A stretch of DNA of 64,000 nt, taken from contig JAIVFH010000023.1 in the NCBI GenBank assembly GCA_025765595.1, forward strand, positions 1 to 64,000. Direction: 5' to 3'. The DNA is from Obelidium mucronatum. Lineage: Eukaryota; Chytridiomycota; Chytridiomycetes; Chytridiales; Chytriomycetaceae. A program made the position numbers and the translations under genes. Under the pieces are notes generated by a model. It was not told the origin of the DNA and searched no databases. It was given only the letters and a program-made list of their open reading frames with translations. Below, piece by piece: positions 1-11,069 of the stretch. Position 1 is the stretch's first letter; every line of letters begins with the position of its first letter.

Positions 1-425
1 GAATTGCTGGACACATCACTCGTGATAGCGAGAGTATCTCGAATAGGGCCAAGCACCTTATACACAAGGGAAAGAACAGGTCGACTGTTATTTGACCACA
101 GCAGCCAACACTGGAGAAAAGAGGAACTGACAGCACTGTAATTGGATCCATCAAATATGACTACACCAACAACTGAAGGGGCAGTATTGGCGATATTGAG
201 TATTTTGGCAACCAAATTTACCAGTTCACCATACATCTGATTACTAACTCCACTATTTCTTGCACACACTTGGAATTCTGTATCCTTCAATCGGTGTGAT
301 CGTTTCAACAATATGTTTTGTCGGAGCCATAGGGTACAATGAACCAGAGATTTCAACCGATTGTTAACCAGAAGAGAGTCATCTTGACTTAAGAGCAAAG
401 CTTGAGCCTGTTGATAGTCTTCCAT
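1..425 (-). CDS. Hypothetical protein, N-terminal part (cut by window edge)
   Basis: An open frame starts at an ATG at 425 (MEDYQQAQ) and stays open to the window start, giving about 141 residues. I recognise no domain. The visible part is mostly helical-looking, followed by a hydrophobic strand-like stretch containing VVIFDGSNYS near residue 95. An acidic residue at the end of a beta strand like this could belong to an RNase H-like fold, but that is a guess. It diverges from the gene at 551 with about 125 bp between them. Codon use looks ordinary for the window. Whether it belongs to the dUTPase/dioxygenase cluster to its right cannot be judged without the missing C-terminus. Confidence 0.5.
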   Translation of the reverse strand, partial: MEDYQQAQALLLSQDDSLLVNNRLKSLVHCTLWLRQNILLKRSHRLKDTEFQVCARNSGVSNQMYGELVNLVAKILNIANTAPSVVGVVIFDGSNYSAVSSSFLQCWLLWSNNSRPVLSLVYKVLGPIRDTLAITSDVSSN

Positions 426-550
426 AAAAAACAAATTAAATTTTTGGCCAAAACATCAGACCATCATTTTCAAAATGAAAAATGACATCATTTCTTTTGA
501 AAAAAATTCCATTTAAAGCAGTTATCTAGAACTGTTTTCCAGAGAAAAAA

Positions 551-1420
551 ATGTCTTCCACTCCCAGTACCCCAATCAAGAGAAAGGCAACCCAACTCCC
601 TGAAACTCCCTCACCAAAGAGAAGTCCAACCACCCGCCCCATTGAGAACTTGAAATGGGATTCCAAACTCTCTTACACTTACGCGGACAGCTTGGCCGAT
701 GGGCCACAGGCTAGGTTCAGATCTCTAAATGCTATCAAGGGAGACACCGCGACCGGATTGAATATTTTCAAGCTCAAGTCTTCCAGAATAGCTGAAATGT
801 TTGCAATCCGCCATAAGTTTGTTGGAACAGAGCTGACACCAAAGTGCAGTTACCGTATGCAGGCAAGAATCCATCACAACATGGGTTGGACATCACCATC
901 TTCTCTGCCTGCTACCTCCAGTTTGCAACTACTTGCCATTTCGCCAATTTCTACTTCTTCCGATCTCAGTGATCTTGCCAAACTGGTAGTTCTGCTTGGA
1001 CCACTTGCCAACAGCAACTTCATTCCCACCCGTTCCACCGACACGGCAATTCAATTATCTTCTTTCTCCAAAATTCCCGTTATCAATGCAACAAAACTGG
1101 CCATCAATGAGAAGAGAGGAAGTTATGAAAATTATGAGCTTCGTGAAGTAGCCCGCACATTGAAGGAAGGAGACTTAATCGACATTGTCTACTTCATTGG
1201 TCACTACATGAGAGACGCTCCTGACAAAAATGGTTTTGCAGGTGCAACAAAATCTTACCATAATTTTACTTTTCAACCATTATCCATCCACCTGTTTGCC
1301 ACGGAATCAGGGGAGACTGTACCAGATAAACTTATCTTTGTGGAAAAGAATAAGGAAATGGAGGCAAAAATTGCCGCATTCAAGAAGCAAGAAGATGAGT
1401 TGGATGATGATTTCAATTAG
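551..1420 (+). CDS. Hypothetical protein with basic N-terminus and acidic aromatic-ended tail
   Basis: An intact single-exon frame of 289 codons begins at an ATG that follows an A-rich leader. The first 30 residues are rich in Ser, Thr, Pro and Lys and look disordered, with a possible nuclear-localisation cluster (KRKATQLPETPSPKR). The middle part looks folded and globular. The last 12 residues are strongly acidic and end in Phe-Asn (EDELDDDFN). An acidic tail with a near-terminal Phe recalls single-stranded DNA-binding proteins, but I cannot align the core to any such family, so this remains a hint. It converges on the dUTPase-like gene, whose stop lies about 140 bp away. The pairing with dUTPase and a TET/JBP-like enzyme suggests a DNA-metabolism cassette (inference). 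Confidence 0.6.
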   Translation: MSSTPSTPIKRKATQLPETPSPKRSPTTRPIENLKWDSKLSYTYADSLADGPQARFRSLNAIKGDTATGLNIFKLKSSRIAEMFAIRHKFVGTELTPKCSYRMQARIHHNMGWTSPSSLPATSSLQLLAISPISTSSDLSDLAKLVVLLGPLANSNFIPTRSTDTAIQLSSFSKIPVINATKLAINEKRGSYENYELREVARTLKEGDLIDIVYFIGHYMRDAPDKNGFAGATKSYHNFTFQPLSIHLFATESGETVPDKLIFVEKNKEMEAKIAAFKKQEDELDDDFN

Positions 1421-1557
1421 TTTTGGTTTATTTTCCTTGTTTCAGTTTCTCTGTACTGCTTTTGTTGTATTTTTCTTTTCATCAACCTTTCCTGTTCCAT
1501 TTATTGAATCTTTTACACCAAAAAAAAAAAAGAAAGATGTAACACTATATGTTTGTT

Positions 1558-2057
1558 TCAGATATCCAAAACTTCCAAAACTTGGGGGGATTCCAACTTT
1601 CTGATGACTACTTGGGCAATAGGGTGTCCCATTCCAAGTCTGACAGGCTTATCTCCCAAATTAACCAGAACTACACTCACAGTTCCCCTGTCACAATGTT
1701 AACTACAGTAGAAAACAGAGATAGTGCTTACCTGAAGGAACCGTCTATAACACCTCCGACTGCAATCAAATCATGACGGATTGCATTGCCTGGTTTGGAG
1801 AGTATTCTACCATACATACCCTCAGGGAACTGCATTTGTAGACCGGTTGATACTCTGATCTGACTGCCTGGGGCAATGATCAACACACAGGTGCTATAAA
1901 CATCATAACCTGCTGCCATGATAGACATTTTTTCTGGCAATCTGGCTGACGGATGAACTCTCTTTACAAGGAAGTAGTCATTGGGCACTCCTGGGATTAG
2001 GTTTCTGGCCAGCTCGGCAGCACCATTTCTTCTTTGTGCTCTTGTAAGAGGGCTCAT
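1558..2057 (-). CDS. dUTPase-like protein, two exons
   Basis: dUTPases hydrolyse dUTP to dUMP and pyrophosphate and form homotrimers. Exon 1 (2057-1732) starts MSPLTRAQRR and carries motif I as AGYDVYS and motif III as GGVIDGSFRG across the splice. A 44-nt GT-AG intron (1731-1688) leads to exon 2, which reads GTVSVVLVNLGDKPVRLG and then GHPIAQVVIRKLE, the usual motif IV region. About 151 codons, a normal trimeric dUTPase length. The motif II region reads GRILSKPGNA where families usually have GRxAPRSGxA, so the Arg-Ser pair is changed, and the motif III Tyr is Phe. No Gly-rich C-terminal motif V is present. This could be a diverged active enzyme or a dUTP-binding regulator. It sits 112 bp downstream of the dioxygenase gene on the same strand. 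Confidence 0.85.
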
Positions 2058-2169
2058 TTTTTTTAGAAAAAGAATGTTACAATTAGAAATTTTTCAAACA
2101 AAAAATAGGAGAAAAAAAATTCCCCAAGTTTCAGATTTATTATTTTAACACTTCAATTATCCCAGAGTG

Positions 2170-3343
2170 TTACTGAGGCAATTTAAAAGTCTTTTTTAAC
2201 CCTTTGAAAGTCAGTGGAAAATTTCTGTTGGTAATTGCTACAGATTTTCCTTGCAACAGGCTATTCGTTGCGTTCTTATCAGCAAAGAGTATAACGGCAT
2301 ATCGGTCTCCTTCAATAGGAGACACTTGGTGGGTGTAGTTAACAGCATCCATCACAATAAAGTCCCCTGGGTTCAGTTTGACAGCAACATGATATTTTGT
2401 GAATACCATATCCCCCCCACTGTAAGATCCAAGAGGAATGCAGGAATCCAGAGCAAATGTATAGTTGTTTATATCAGTATGGGGTCTAGCGGCTCGAGCT
2501 GAGTTGTGACTAATTGCACAAGTCGAAAATATGTTCATGAACTTGTCATCCAATGCTGATAAATGCTCTGATGATAAGAGAGTGGCTGTGATATAATCGG
2601 CGGGATTACTTTCGACTGCCTCTTTGTGGTTATCCAACTCTTGACGTGTGCGCGAATAGAAGTGATGCAGCGCGGGTAAGAATTCACGAAAAAATTCAGA
2701 CATGTATTCAAGAATGTCTCCAAGCCAAGATATGGTCTCAACTTGGTTGTACTTTGATGCATTTGGCCCATTTGGGGTGAGATTATAGCTGTCCTTTGTG
2801 AGGAACAGGATGTCAGTAAAACGTTTCCAAATCCCCACATGCTTTGAGCTGCAGCCGTTTAACTTTGGAGCAGTGGCCAGATAAGCAGCCACCAATGCAG
2901 GATCCAACAATGATAGGGGAATAACACCACAATATCTAAATGTCAGTTAGTGAAATCCCCCCAAATTTTGAGCCTTACTTCAAAGCAACAATGTCTCCAG
3001 AAGATCTATCCACTAATTGAATAAAACCATCACCAGGGACTTGTTTGTAAGGCTGATCTTTTTCTTCCAGGGTCGCCTCATCCAAATAGACCGTTATCCA
3101 CTGAACGTCATCGGGAACAATGTTGTGATCAGCAAAGTGCTGTCTCATCCTTGACTTCATTGGTCTCATTGGTCTCCTTGCTGATTGAGGCTTCTTTTGC
3201 ATGGCCTCCTTCTGTGCCCTCAGATGAGCTCTCCAGGTGGCATGAGATCGCCTCTTCTTTGTCATTTTGCTCTTTTTTTTTTCTTTGGGGGGAGCTGGGC
3301 AGTGTTCGCCTTTCAAAGGTTTCATCGGTGCTCTAATGGGCAT
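2170..3343 (-). CDS. TET/JBP-like 2-oxoglutarate/Fe(II) dioxygenase, two exons
   Basis: TET/JBP enzymes oxidise 5-methylcytosine or thymine in DNA using Fe(II) and 2-oxoglutarate. Exon 1 runs 3343-2979 from an ATG (MPIRAPMKP). The frame extends upstream to a GTG at 3376, but no earlier ATG was seen. A 43-nt intron (2978-2936) restores the frame into exon 2 (2935-2170), for 376 residues. The N-terminus is very basic, then FIQLVDRSSGDIVAL and GVIPLSLLD match the start of the fungal TET/JBP fold. The metal site is visible as PHTD (HxD) near residue 285 and THQVSP (distal His), with the 2OG-binding Arg in GDRYAVILF. SGGDMVF and NPGDFIVMDA are the typical connecting strands. In other fungi this family is often carried by KDZ transposons (established knowledge); no KDZ transposase was recognised here. 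Confidence 0.75.
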
Positions 3344-3618
3344 GGTGTTACTGGCTGAGCCGCTGGCATGGTTCACAGTGATGATGCAAGAGCAAAGTTA
3401 ATATCAGCAGAGTTTGGGGTTCTCTGTAAGCCGATCTATCTTTTGATCAAATCGGCAACGTATCCCCTCTTTTGCACTTCATCACATAGAACACCCCTCC
3501 ATTCCACTCCATACCTTCCCATCCTGCCTTTTCTTTCCAACTCGAGTACTGAAAACGACTCGACTTGGTTTAAAAATCTACTTTGTCCAAACATTGCGGC
3601 TCTGATCAACCCGCCGAC

Positions 3619-4830
3619 GCTCTGGTTGGTGCGTGTTTTGCCAGCTCTGGCAAGGTTAATCGACGTGGAATCGATGCGGAATCGACTTGGAATCGATGCG
3701 GGACACGCAGTGCGACGGGCGGGTTGTCTCACCGTCACTGTTGGCACCAGCGCGTGCTATGCACAGCCGGTGCTTGTGTCTTGAATCGATTCTGGAAAAA
3801 GACTTGCTCTGGAATCGACTTGGAATCGATGCCGGACACGCAGTGCGACGGGCGGGTTGTCTCACCGTCACTGTTGGCACCAGCGCGTGCTATGCACAGC
3901 CGGTGCTTGTGTCTTGCATCGATTCTGGAAAAAGACTTGCTCTGGAATCGACTTGGAATCGATGCGGGACACGCAGTGCGACGGGCGGGTTGTCTCACCG
4001 TCACTGTTGGCACCAGCGCGTGCTATGCACAGCCGGTGCTTGTGTCTTGCATCGATTCTGGAAAAAGACTTGCTCTGGAATCGACTTGGAATCGATGCGG
4101 GACACGCAGTGCGACGGGCGGGTTGTCTCACCGTCACTGTTGGCACCAGCGCGTGCTATGCACAGCCGGTGCTTGTGTCTTGAATCGATTCTGGAAAAAG
4201 ACTTGCTCTGGAATCGACTTGGAATCGGTGCGGGACACGCAGTGCGACGGGCGGGTTGTCTCACCGTCACTGTTGGCACCAGCGCGTGCTATGCACAGCC
4301 GGTGCTTGTGTCTTGAATCGATTCTGGAAAAAGACTTGCTCTGGAATCGACTTGGAATCGGTGCGGGACACGCAGTGCGACGGGCGGGTTGTCTCACCGT
4401 CACTGTTGGCACCAGCGCGTGCTATGCACAGCCGGTGCTTGTGTCTTGCATCGATTCTGGAAAAAGACTTGCTCTGGAATCGACTTGGAATCGATGCGGG
4501 ACACACAGCACGATGGGCGGGTTGTCTCACCGTCGCTGCTGGCACCAGCGCGTGCTATGCACAGCTGGTTCTCGTGTCTTGAATCGATTCTGGAAATCGC
4601 TCGCTGGAGTTTCGTTTTGATGGCTCTGGATTTGTCTTGGAATCGATGCGAGACACACAGCACGATGGGCGGGTTGTCTCACCGTCGCTGCTGGCACCAG
4701 TGCCAGCGCGTGCTATGCACGGCTGGTTCTTCTGTCTTGAATCGATTCTGGATAAAAACCTCACTGGAGTTTCAATGGCTCTGAATTGGAGTTGGCACCA
4801 GAGCGTGCTGAGCGACAGCGTGGACATATT
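3619..4830 (+). repeat. 133-bp tandem satellite array, left arm
   Basis: About seven head-to-tail copies of a 133-bp unit run from about 3650 to 4500, followed by diverged copies to 4830. Each unit contains GGAATCGATGC, GACGGGCGGGTTGTCTCACC, GGCACCAGCGCGTGCTATGC and AATCGATTCTGG. Because 133 is not a multiple of 3, long overlapping frames appear in all phases on both strands; these are not genes. The array is preceded by about 35 bp (TTGGTGCGTGTTTTGC) that recur in inverted form outside the second array at 11070-11512. Just past the array, a 19-bp sequence CTGAGCGACAGCGTGGACA occurs twice (4808 and 4864). Confidence 0.9.
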
Positions 4831-4929
4831 TCTTTAATTTATATATATTTTCTTTAAAATACCACTGAGCGACAGCGTGGACAGGTGTCTTTAAATATTT
4901 TATAGATATTTATATGTTCTGTATATGGA

Positions 4930-4953
4930 TGTTACGACTCACAAGACGTAACA
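4930..4953. other. Perfect 7-bp inverted repeat with 10-bp spacer
   Basis: TGTTACG, a 10-nt spacer (ACTCACAAGA), then CGTAACA. It lies in the AT-rich gap between the left satellite array and the 3' end of the tyrosine recombinase gene. The size and symmetry resemble core sites of tyrosine recombinases, but no second copy was found in the window. A hairpin or a chance palindrome is equally possible. Otherwise 4831-5086 holds no gene. Confidence 0.35.
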
Positions 4954-5086
4954 CCGGGTGCTTCGTGAAGAGTCGAAAAAATTTAATTTCGACAATTCCA
5001 TCTCATTCCGAAACATTCCGAAACGTCCAACTGTGAAACTACGTGAACGATGGCAATGCGATTGTCAAGAATAAACATTTACTTTA

Positions 5087-8000
5087 TTAACCTTTCATTC
5101 TTTCTTTGAGGCTCATAGAAAATGAATCAATGCCTCTCTTCGAATTTTCCTTCACAAACGCATCCAACTCTTTCTGCAGCTCCGCAACACTCACCAAATC
5201 GCTACACCCAGTATCTTTCGACGCTTTCTTGATGTAGTTGTATATGGTGAGTCTTGTTGTATACACTTTTGTCTTCCTATTGATCCGTTTCCCACCTTCC
5301 ATCCACTGCCGCCATTTTACCCCATGCTCCTTTTCAACGCTGATGACTGATGGCTTCCCACAGATTCCGGTTTCGAATTCGTGGAAACATTGAGATATTT
5401 CGTTGCCCTTCGTCAGTTTGAAGAAGTGATAGATATTTGGATCGCCGTCAATCGCAGCAGCAGTGGGAGCGGCAGCAGCGGGAGCGGCAGCAGCGGGAGC
5501 GCCAGCAGCGGGAGCGCCAGCAGCGGGAGCGCCAGCAGTGGGAGCGCCAGCAGTGGGAGGAGCCATAGCCATGGGCGCTGCTGGACTGCGTTCGTTTGGC
5601 AACACGGAGCCCGTTGGTCGTAGAGCCGCCGTTGGCAGTGGGGCTGTTGGCAGTGGGGCCATTGTAGGAGCCAGCGGATAGACTGTCGAAGGTGGAGTTA
5701 CGCGCTCAAAGATTTCTGCTGTTTGCTCAGGGGTTCGATCCACCATTGAACCTACAAAAATAGCTGTTTGATTCAAAGCAACAGCGTGGTTCATCGATGC
5801 AGCCGCTTGAGCCATGAAGCTGCTGGCGTGGGAACTTGTAGTAAGAGCTTGCACCCGCTATAGAAGAAATGCATTAAAAGTCGCATTTCAAATAAAGGAA
5901 GAACAAATAAAGGAAGAACTTTACCAAGTATTCATCTCGAATTAATCGCTGCTCCTGCGAAACTTCCGCCATGTGACAGTCCAGTCTCATGATTGCCGCA
6001 TTGTTGCTTCGGACTTCTACGCTCAGACTGTCCAACTTTTCGTTGGCATCCAAAATACCCTCCATGATTGCAGTACGCTGCTGAACTCCTTCATGCTGGG
6101 ATTGCCGAATTGCTGTTGCCACAAGCGGGACCGCTCTTTCGATTTGTGCGTGATGACTGTCATTGATCCCAAATGATGCTCTAGCTTGTCTGGCACTCTC
6201 ACGGTAGGCCCTGAACGCATCATTATCAAACAAGAAGCAATTCAAGAACGTATCGTTTTCTCCAACAGCAGACATGTATTCAGCCTGATTTTGATCAATA
6301 CTATTCATATAACCAATAAACAAGTAACTCACATTGTCCATCTTTTCTGCCATGTCCTGAAACAGCATCGATTGCTGATGCCTCATAACCTTTATGTAGT
6401 CGAGCTCTGATATTGCTGTTTCGCTGCCAAAGCATTGTTCATAGTGTCCAGTTTCGATGTTTTCTTTCACTTTTTCTTCTTCTCGATCGAGAAAATCAAA
6501 GACCAATTTTAGCAGCTCCTCCGGAACTTTTGTGAGTTCCCGCAGACAGTTATATGTCCCTATTTTTTATGTTTGAGTGGTGCTTCATTCATGTTGCTTT
6601 TACCTGATTCCTTTTCCCAGTTGGCAAGCACCCGTGATGCAGGGCACGAAAAACTAAACTGGTAGCATGTTAGCTGCGAGTCCAGTTTGTTGCGCGCTGC
6701 AAGGCTCATAGCTCCTGGATCCACAGAACGATTCAGCATCAGCATATTTCCGCTGACTCGGCTGAGATGCGCTTTTTTCTAAAATAAAGAGCAATTAGTT
6801 TTAAAATTATAAACATGCGAAATTCGACATAAATATTTGTATTGAATTACTTTTGATATAATACCGCTGGTTTTCATAAGTTCATCCAGTGTCTTGTACA
6901 TTTTGCTGTAAGTCGGATTCCCCAACACTTTTTCTTTGTAGAATAATTCTCGTTTCGACACCTCCGGCTCTTGCCATGTATTTCCCGCTATTTCCGAATA
7001 CATTCCACGAGCCTTAATGGAGTGTAAGTTCAATTTTGGAGTTTAAAATAGTAAAACAAACCTGTAATTCAACAATCCAACCCCATGCACAGCTCATTAC
7101 ATCTCTATGACGAAAAAAGGCGAAATGCTCCGCTCTTTGGAAGTGGTTTGTTTTGGATTCGTTTGTGCGACCAACTAAAATCACTACATCTCCTCCAGTG
7201 ACGCTTTCCCGTTCCAGAGTGTACAAAAATGCGTCCTTCCAGTGCCAATCACGAGCCAGCTGATGTCTTGCAACGGCTTGTTTGTCAACGTGGAGCGTTG
7301 CAAGCTCAGTGAACTTCTTTTGGGCCAGGAGTCCCAACGTCAACTTCTCCCAATCTTTTTTGCCCACTCTCATCGTAATGTCTTCGAGTCCAGCATCATC
7401 CAATCTTGCGGCTTTGTTTCTGGAGTAATTCTGCTTGTGTTCTTTCAAAAAACTGCTTATTGTGGGGCCTCGGGGATACGGATGTGGATTTTTTGGCTGA
7501 TTCAATCAATTAATTAAACGTTGGAGTAAAAATAATAAAAATAATGTAATAAATAATAATAATTCAATAATACCATGTCTGTGGTTTGCCAAAAATAAAG
7601 ATGAACAAGAGCATTAACAACCACCTTGATTGAATGATGGCTCAATGTTCGATCCGATCTACCGTTGACAATTGCATCGTAATCAGGATGGCGGTATATC
7701 ACTTTTCCATTTTTATCTCGTCGTTCTATTGTTGTGATCTTGCCTGCTATACTTCTGGTTGTCCGTCTTTGAAAAGAATTCACAGACTTTCGGCCACGGG
7801 TTTTGAGGCCACGGTTTTGAATGGTCTTGAGAAATACAAGCAATCGATTTTCATTCACATATTCATCTTGATATTGTTGTTCATGGCACCAAGTCTGAAA
7901 TTGTGAAAATATTCATATGCCGTTAGAAACTTAGAACTTCCAATACACACAAACTGATTACCTTATATTCCTTTTGATGTTCCAAATAAATCTTGGTTCC

Positions 8001-8456
8001 CTTTTGTTGATTGTGGGCCCAGTCAGATTGCTCTCGAAGCGCTAGTTGCTCATTAAAGTGAAGTCTCGCTGCTACTTCATCGTCGCCATATTCGTCTTCA
8101 CTGTCTGATTCATTTTCTTCCTCCTCCTCGATAAGCGGCGGGACATATTCCCCAGGGTTGCTTTCGGCGTTGGCGGTTTCATTGTTGGAAGAACTTGTAT
8201 TTTGTCCATGTCCGAGACTGTGAGTGTTGACGTCACTGGTGGTTCTCTTCCGCTTCCTTGATGAACTTGTTGACACTGAAGTAAAACCCGGAGAATTCCC
8301 AAATCTTTGAGAATTTGACGGGCGGCCTCGTCTACGGGGTTGCACTTGCTCCGGGGATGTCTGAAGCACCGCTGCTGTAGGATTCATAGCAGTGCCGGAA
8401 GAGCGAGCAATTACTGCGACGTTGGTGCCGTGTGGATTCCTTGTGGCCGAGAGCAT
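5087..8456 (-). CDS. Crypton-type tyrosine recombinase with GCR1_C-like domain, seven exons
   Basis: Cryptons move through a circular intermediate made by a tyrosine recombinase. Seven exons join in frame (about 8456-7962, 7894-7574, 7496-7062, 7012-6851, 6778-6604, 6559-5925, 5857-5087) to give 997 residues. Exon 1 has an AT-hook (RRRGRPS) and an acidic stretch. Exon 2 begins TWCHEQQYQDEYV, typical of the Crypton N-terminal core-binding region. Exon 3 holds GRTNESKTNHFQ and FFRHRDVMSC, the KTN...RHRD signature. Exon 4-5 gives the catalytic HLSR box and a likely nucleophile Tyr in LTCYQFSFSCPASR. The C-terminal part ends with a GCR1_C-like DNA-binding domain (GVKWRQWMEGGKRINRKTK), after an Ala-Pro-Gly repeat linker around 5455-5560. 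The start is uncertain: an upstream TTG extends the frame to 8531. The frame looks intact. Confidence 0.82.
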
Positions 8457-8694
8457 TGGCAGTTTTTGGGATGGTTTTCGAAGACTTTTGCGCCTGAAAC
8501 GATGGGAGATGGCAGGGGGTGAAGAGGTCAATTATATCTTAAATAAATTTGGGCTGGCCTATTATTATTTTGAATATTTACGTACTCTTCACGGACACGT
8601 CTTCACAAAGAAAGGGAAAAAATTTTTTTTTGGTGAAGAGTCAAAATATACTTTTTCTTTAAATTACCACCCAAACAGTACGGGCAGGAAAACA

Positions 8695-10902
8695 ATGCAA
8701 CATACTCCAAAACAGCCGACGTCGCCAGTCTTGCCGGAAACGAGGCCGTTACTGACGTCTGTGTTTAAATTGGAACCGTCCAATGTTCATGACCACTTTC
8801 ATCCACGACCAATGCCGTTTTTTGTTCTGTCAGTCAAGGCACGGCTGCCACAGGATTGGAACCAAATCAGCTGCTGGGCTTTCCATGACAATCTGGATAT
8901 TGTCCTCAGGCACAAACATACGGTGCGACATGGCGGCCGCAGTCGAAAGTATGACTGGCGCATTTCAACCTTAGACTCCTTACTTGAGTTGGAGATTTGG
9001 CCACTGCTGGATGGCAAGATTCGAGCCGATGCCTTGGCTGTGACCACCGACATGATACACAAGGCACTGGAGTTTACGGCCAAATCCATACCCCCTTTTC
9101 CAAGTAAGTAGTGGGCACAAATCGATACTAATTAAAGTAATTTTCGTTGATCAGCACTCCTCGATTACTCTGATAAGGAGGCTCTCCTGGCGCGCTTCCG
9201 TTCACACGGCGTTTGCCATTTTATCTGTCCTCTCGACAGTTGTGAAACAGAAGTTGTGGTTCGAGTACTTGAACTCATGGCCTTGTCCGTTTTTTGGCCG
9301 CCTCATGAATCAGCCACTTATTGGCTTACAGAATACCACCGATCAGGGCGAAAGTTTCAGCCAGGGGAGTTGGCCAAGTTGCCCAAAGGTGTTTCACGTA
9401 TTTCAGGAAATGCTTTTCAGTTTTACTTGGAAGGTTGGGAGCATATATTGGACTGGGCCGTAACAAACAATGTGCGGAAGGACCATCTTTCTGTTTTGGA
9501 CAGAGCTTTGAAGAAAATGCAACATAACAGAAGGAGCGTCTTTGTTCATTACATGAAGGAATTTTTTGGGGTGACAGTGTCGGAGGAGGATATAAAAATC
9601 TCTGGTATCGCTTTGCTTTTAAGCGTGCCAGGGCTGACGTACCAGCAGATGGACCACTATGATGCACATGTGATGGGAGTTTACTCTACCTTGCTTTCAA
9701 TAGGGGATACGACAAAGACCACGATTTTCAGACAACGGAACGATTTTTTGGATTTGTACGAGCCGAGGTCAGTTAATTGTACAGGGGATGAATTAGTTGC
9801 ATTCAACAGTTTTTTATCAGAGCTGCGTCTGTTGGGGAGAGACATGCGATTATTCGACAAACTGGTCATGGCCTTCCACTGAAAGAAGCCGATGTCGTCT
9901 ACGCAACAAGAAACTATTCACCATTGAAGGACCGTGACCCTGACTATTGGAGTGCCTCGCGTTTTTTTCCTGGGTCCGAAGTTGGGTTTCTTGGCCTTGC
10001 ACAGCACGCCGGGGCAGGTAACGATTGCTACTCCCCACAGATTCCAGACTGTTCCTGCTATCCTGGCCAGACTCCAAAGCCCAGTTATATTGAAACATCT
10101 CTGAACGCCCAAATGCAAGGTGTTCTCTTTTGTGGTTGCCAGTTATGTTCCCCTCCTTGGCGTTTGACCAAGAATTTTGACCCCATAATGTGCGACTACA
10201 AATTATTCGACCAAATATACGCGGATCCTGACAACAACATCACTTCAGAGGGTCAGATTCGAAGTAATGTCGCTGTTGCTTTTCTTGACGGATACAGTCA
10301 CTCAAGGAGATTTGTTGAACTGGCCAGAAACGTTCTATATGACGGTAATGTAATTTAGTTCTTAACCCTTTTCTGAAACGAGCATTGTTGAACCAGGCGT
10401 TGGAATGTTAAATTACCTTGACGATGACGAAATTACACAGCAGTTGACGTGGTACATGCGAGCAGCTCAAGTGGTAGATTTATACGACGATTCCTGCTTG
10501 CCCATTGTCAGTGATATGTTGGAGAAAATCACACAAATGTCCCTGACTGAGTGGGCTGAATATAACTCTGGGATTGTTGGAGACGCAAATGGACTGGAAG
10601 AAGGAGCTGCGGAGGAAAACCAAGTGGTATTGCTCGAAGATGAGGATGACCAGGATGACAATGAGGAAATCATAAAGGGGAGGATTCATACCTCAAGTAG
10701 AGGCCAAAAACGAAAGGGGGTTGTTCGTTCTGATTCAGATTCTGACTATGTGGAAAACCAAGCGGAGAACGAACTGGTGGTATTGCTTGACGATGAGGAT
10801 GACCAGGATGACGATGAGGAAATCGTAAAGGGGAGGGGTCATACCTCAAGTAGAAGCCAAAAACGAAAGGAGGTTGTTCGTTCTGATTCCGATTCTAACT
10901 AA
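8695..10902 (+). CDS. Unknown protein with two SUMO-interaction-like repeats, divergent from the Crypton gene
   Basis: Exon 1 (8695-9103, start MQHTPKQPTSP) joins in frame to an exon at 9155. That frame stops at 9882, while coding resemblance continues in another frame from about 9870 (GLPLKEADVVYATRNYS) to 10344, then through a GT-AG intron to 10397-10902. The switch near 9875 is either a frameshift mutation or a very short intron I could not place. No domain was recognised. The C-terminal 95 residues are a two-fold repeat: VVLLEDEDDQDD and VVLLDDEDDQDD, each followed by a basic TSSRxQKRK and VVRSDSDS. VVLL plus acidic residues is the classic SUMO-interaction pattern. It shares a promoter region (8457-8694) with the recombinase, so it is probably element cargo or a partner (inference). 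Confidence 0.6.
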
Positions 10903-11069
10903 GTACTTTCCGAATAAAATGATTTCAATTATCAGTCCTCACACATTGATTCCAAATGAAGTACTTTAAAACGCAGTAACAACGGATGCGCCTACTAGCG
11001 TAGCAACAGCAAGAAAACGCACCCACCAGCTTCGAAAAAAAAATCCGGACTCCTGCAAATTAAAAAATC

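Noticed and set aside
3583..4784. Long overlapping frames on both strands, up to 345 codons
   Set aside because: They are produced by the 133-bp tandem satellite; the same peptide recurs in shifting frames and has no start or splice context.
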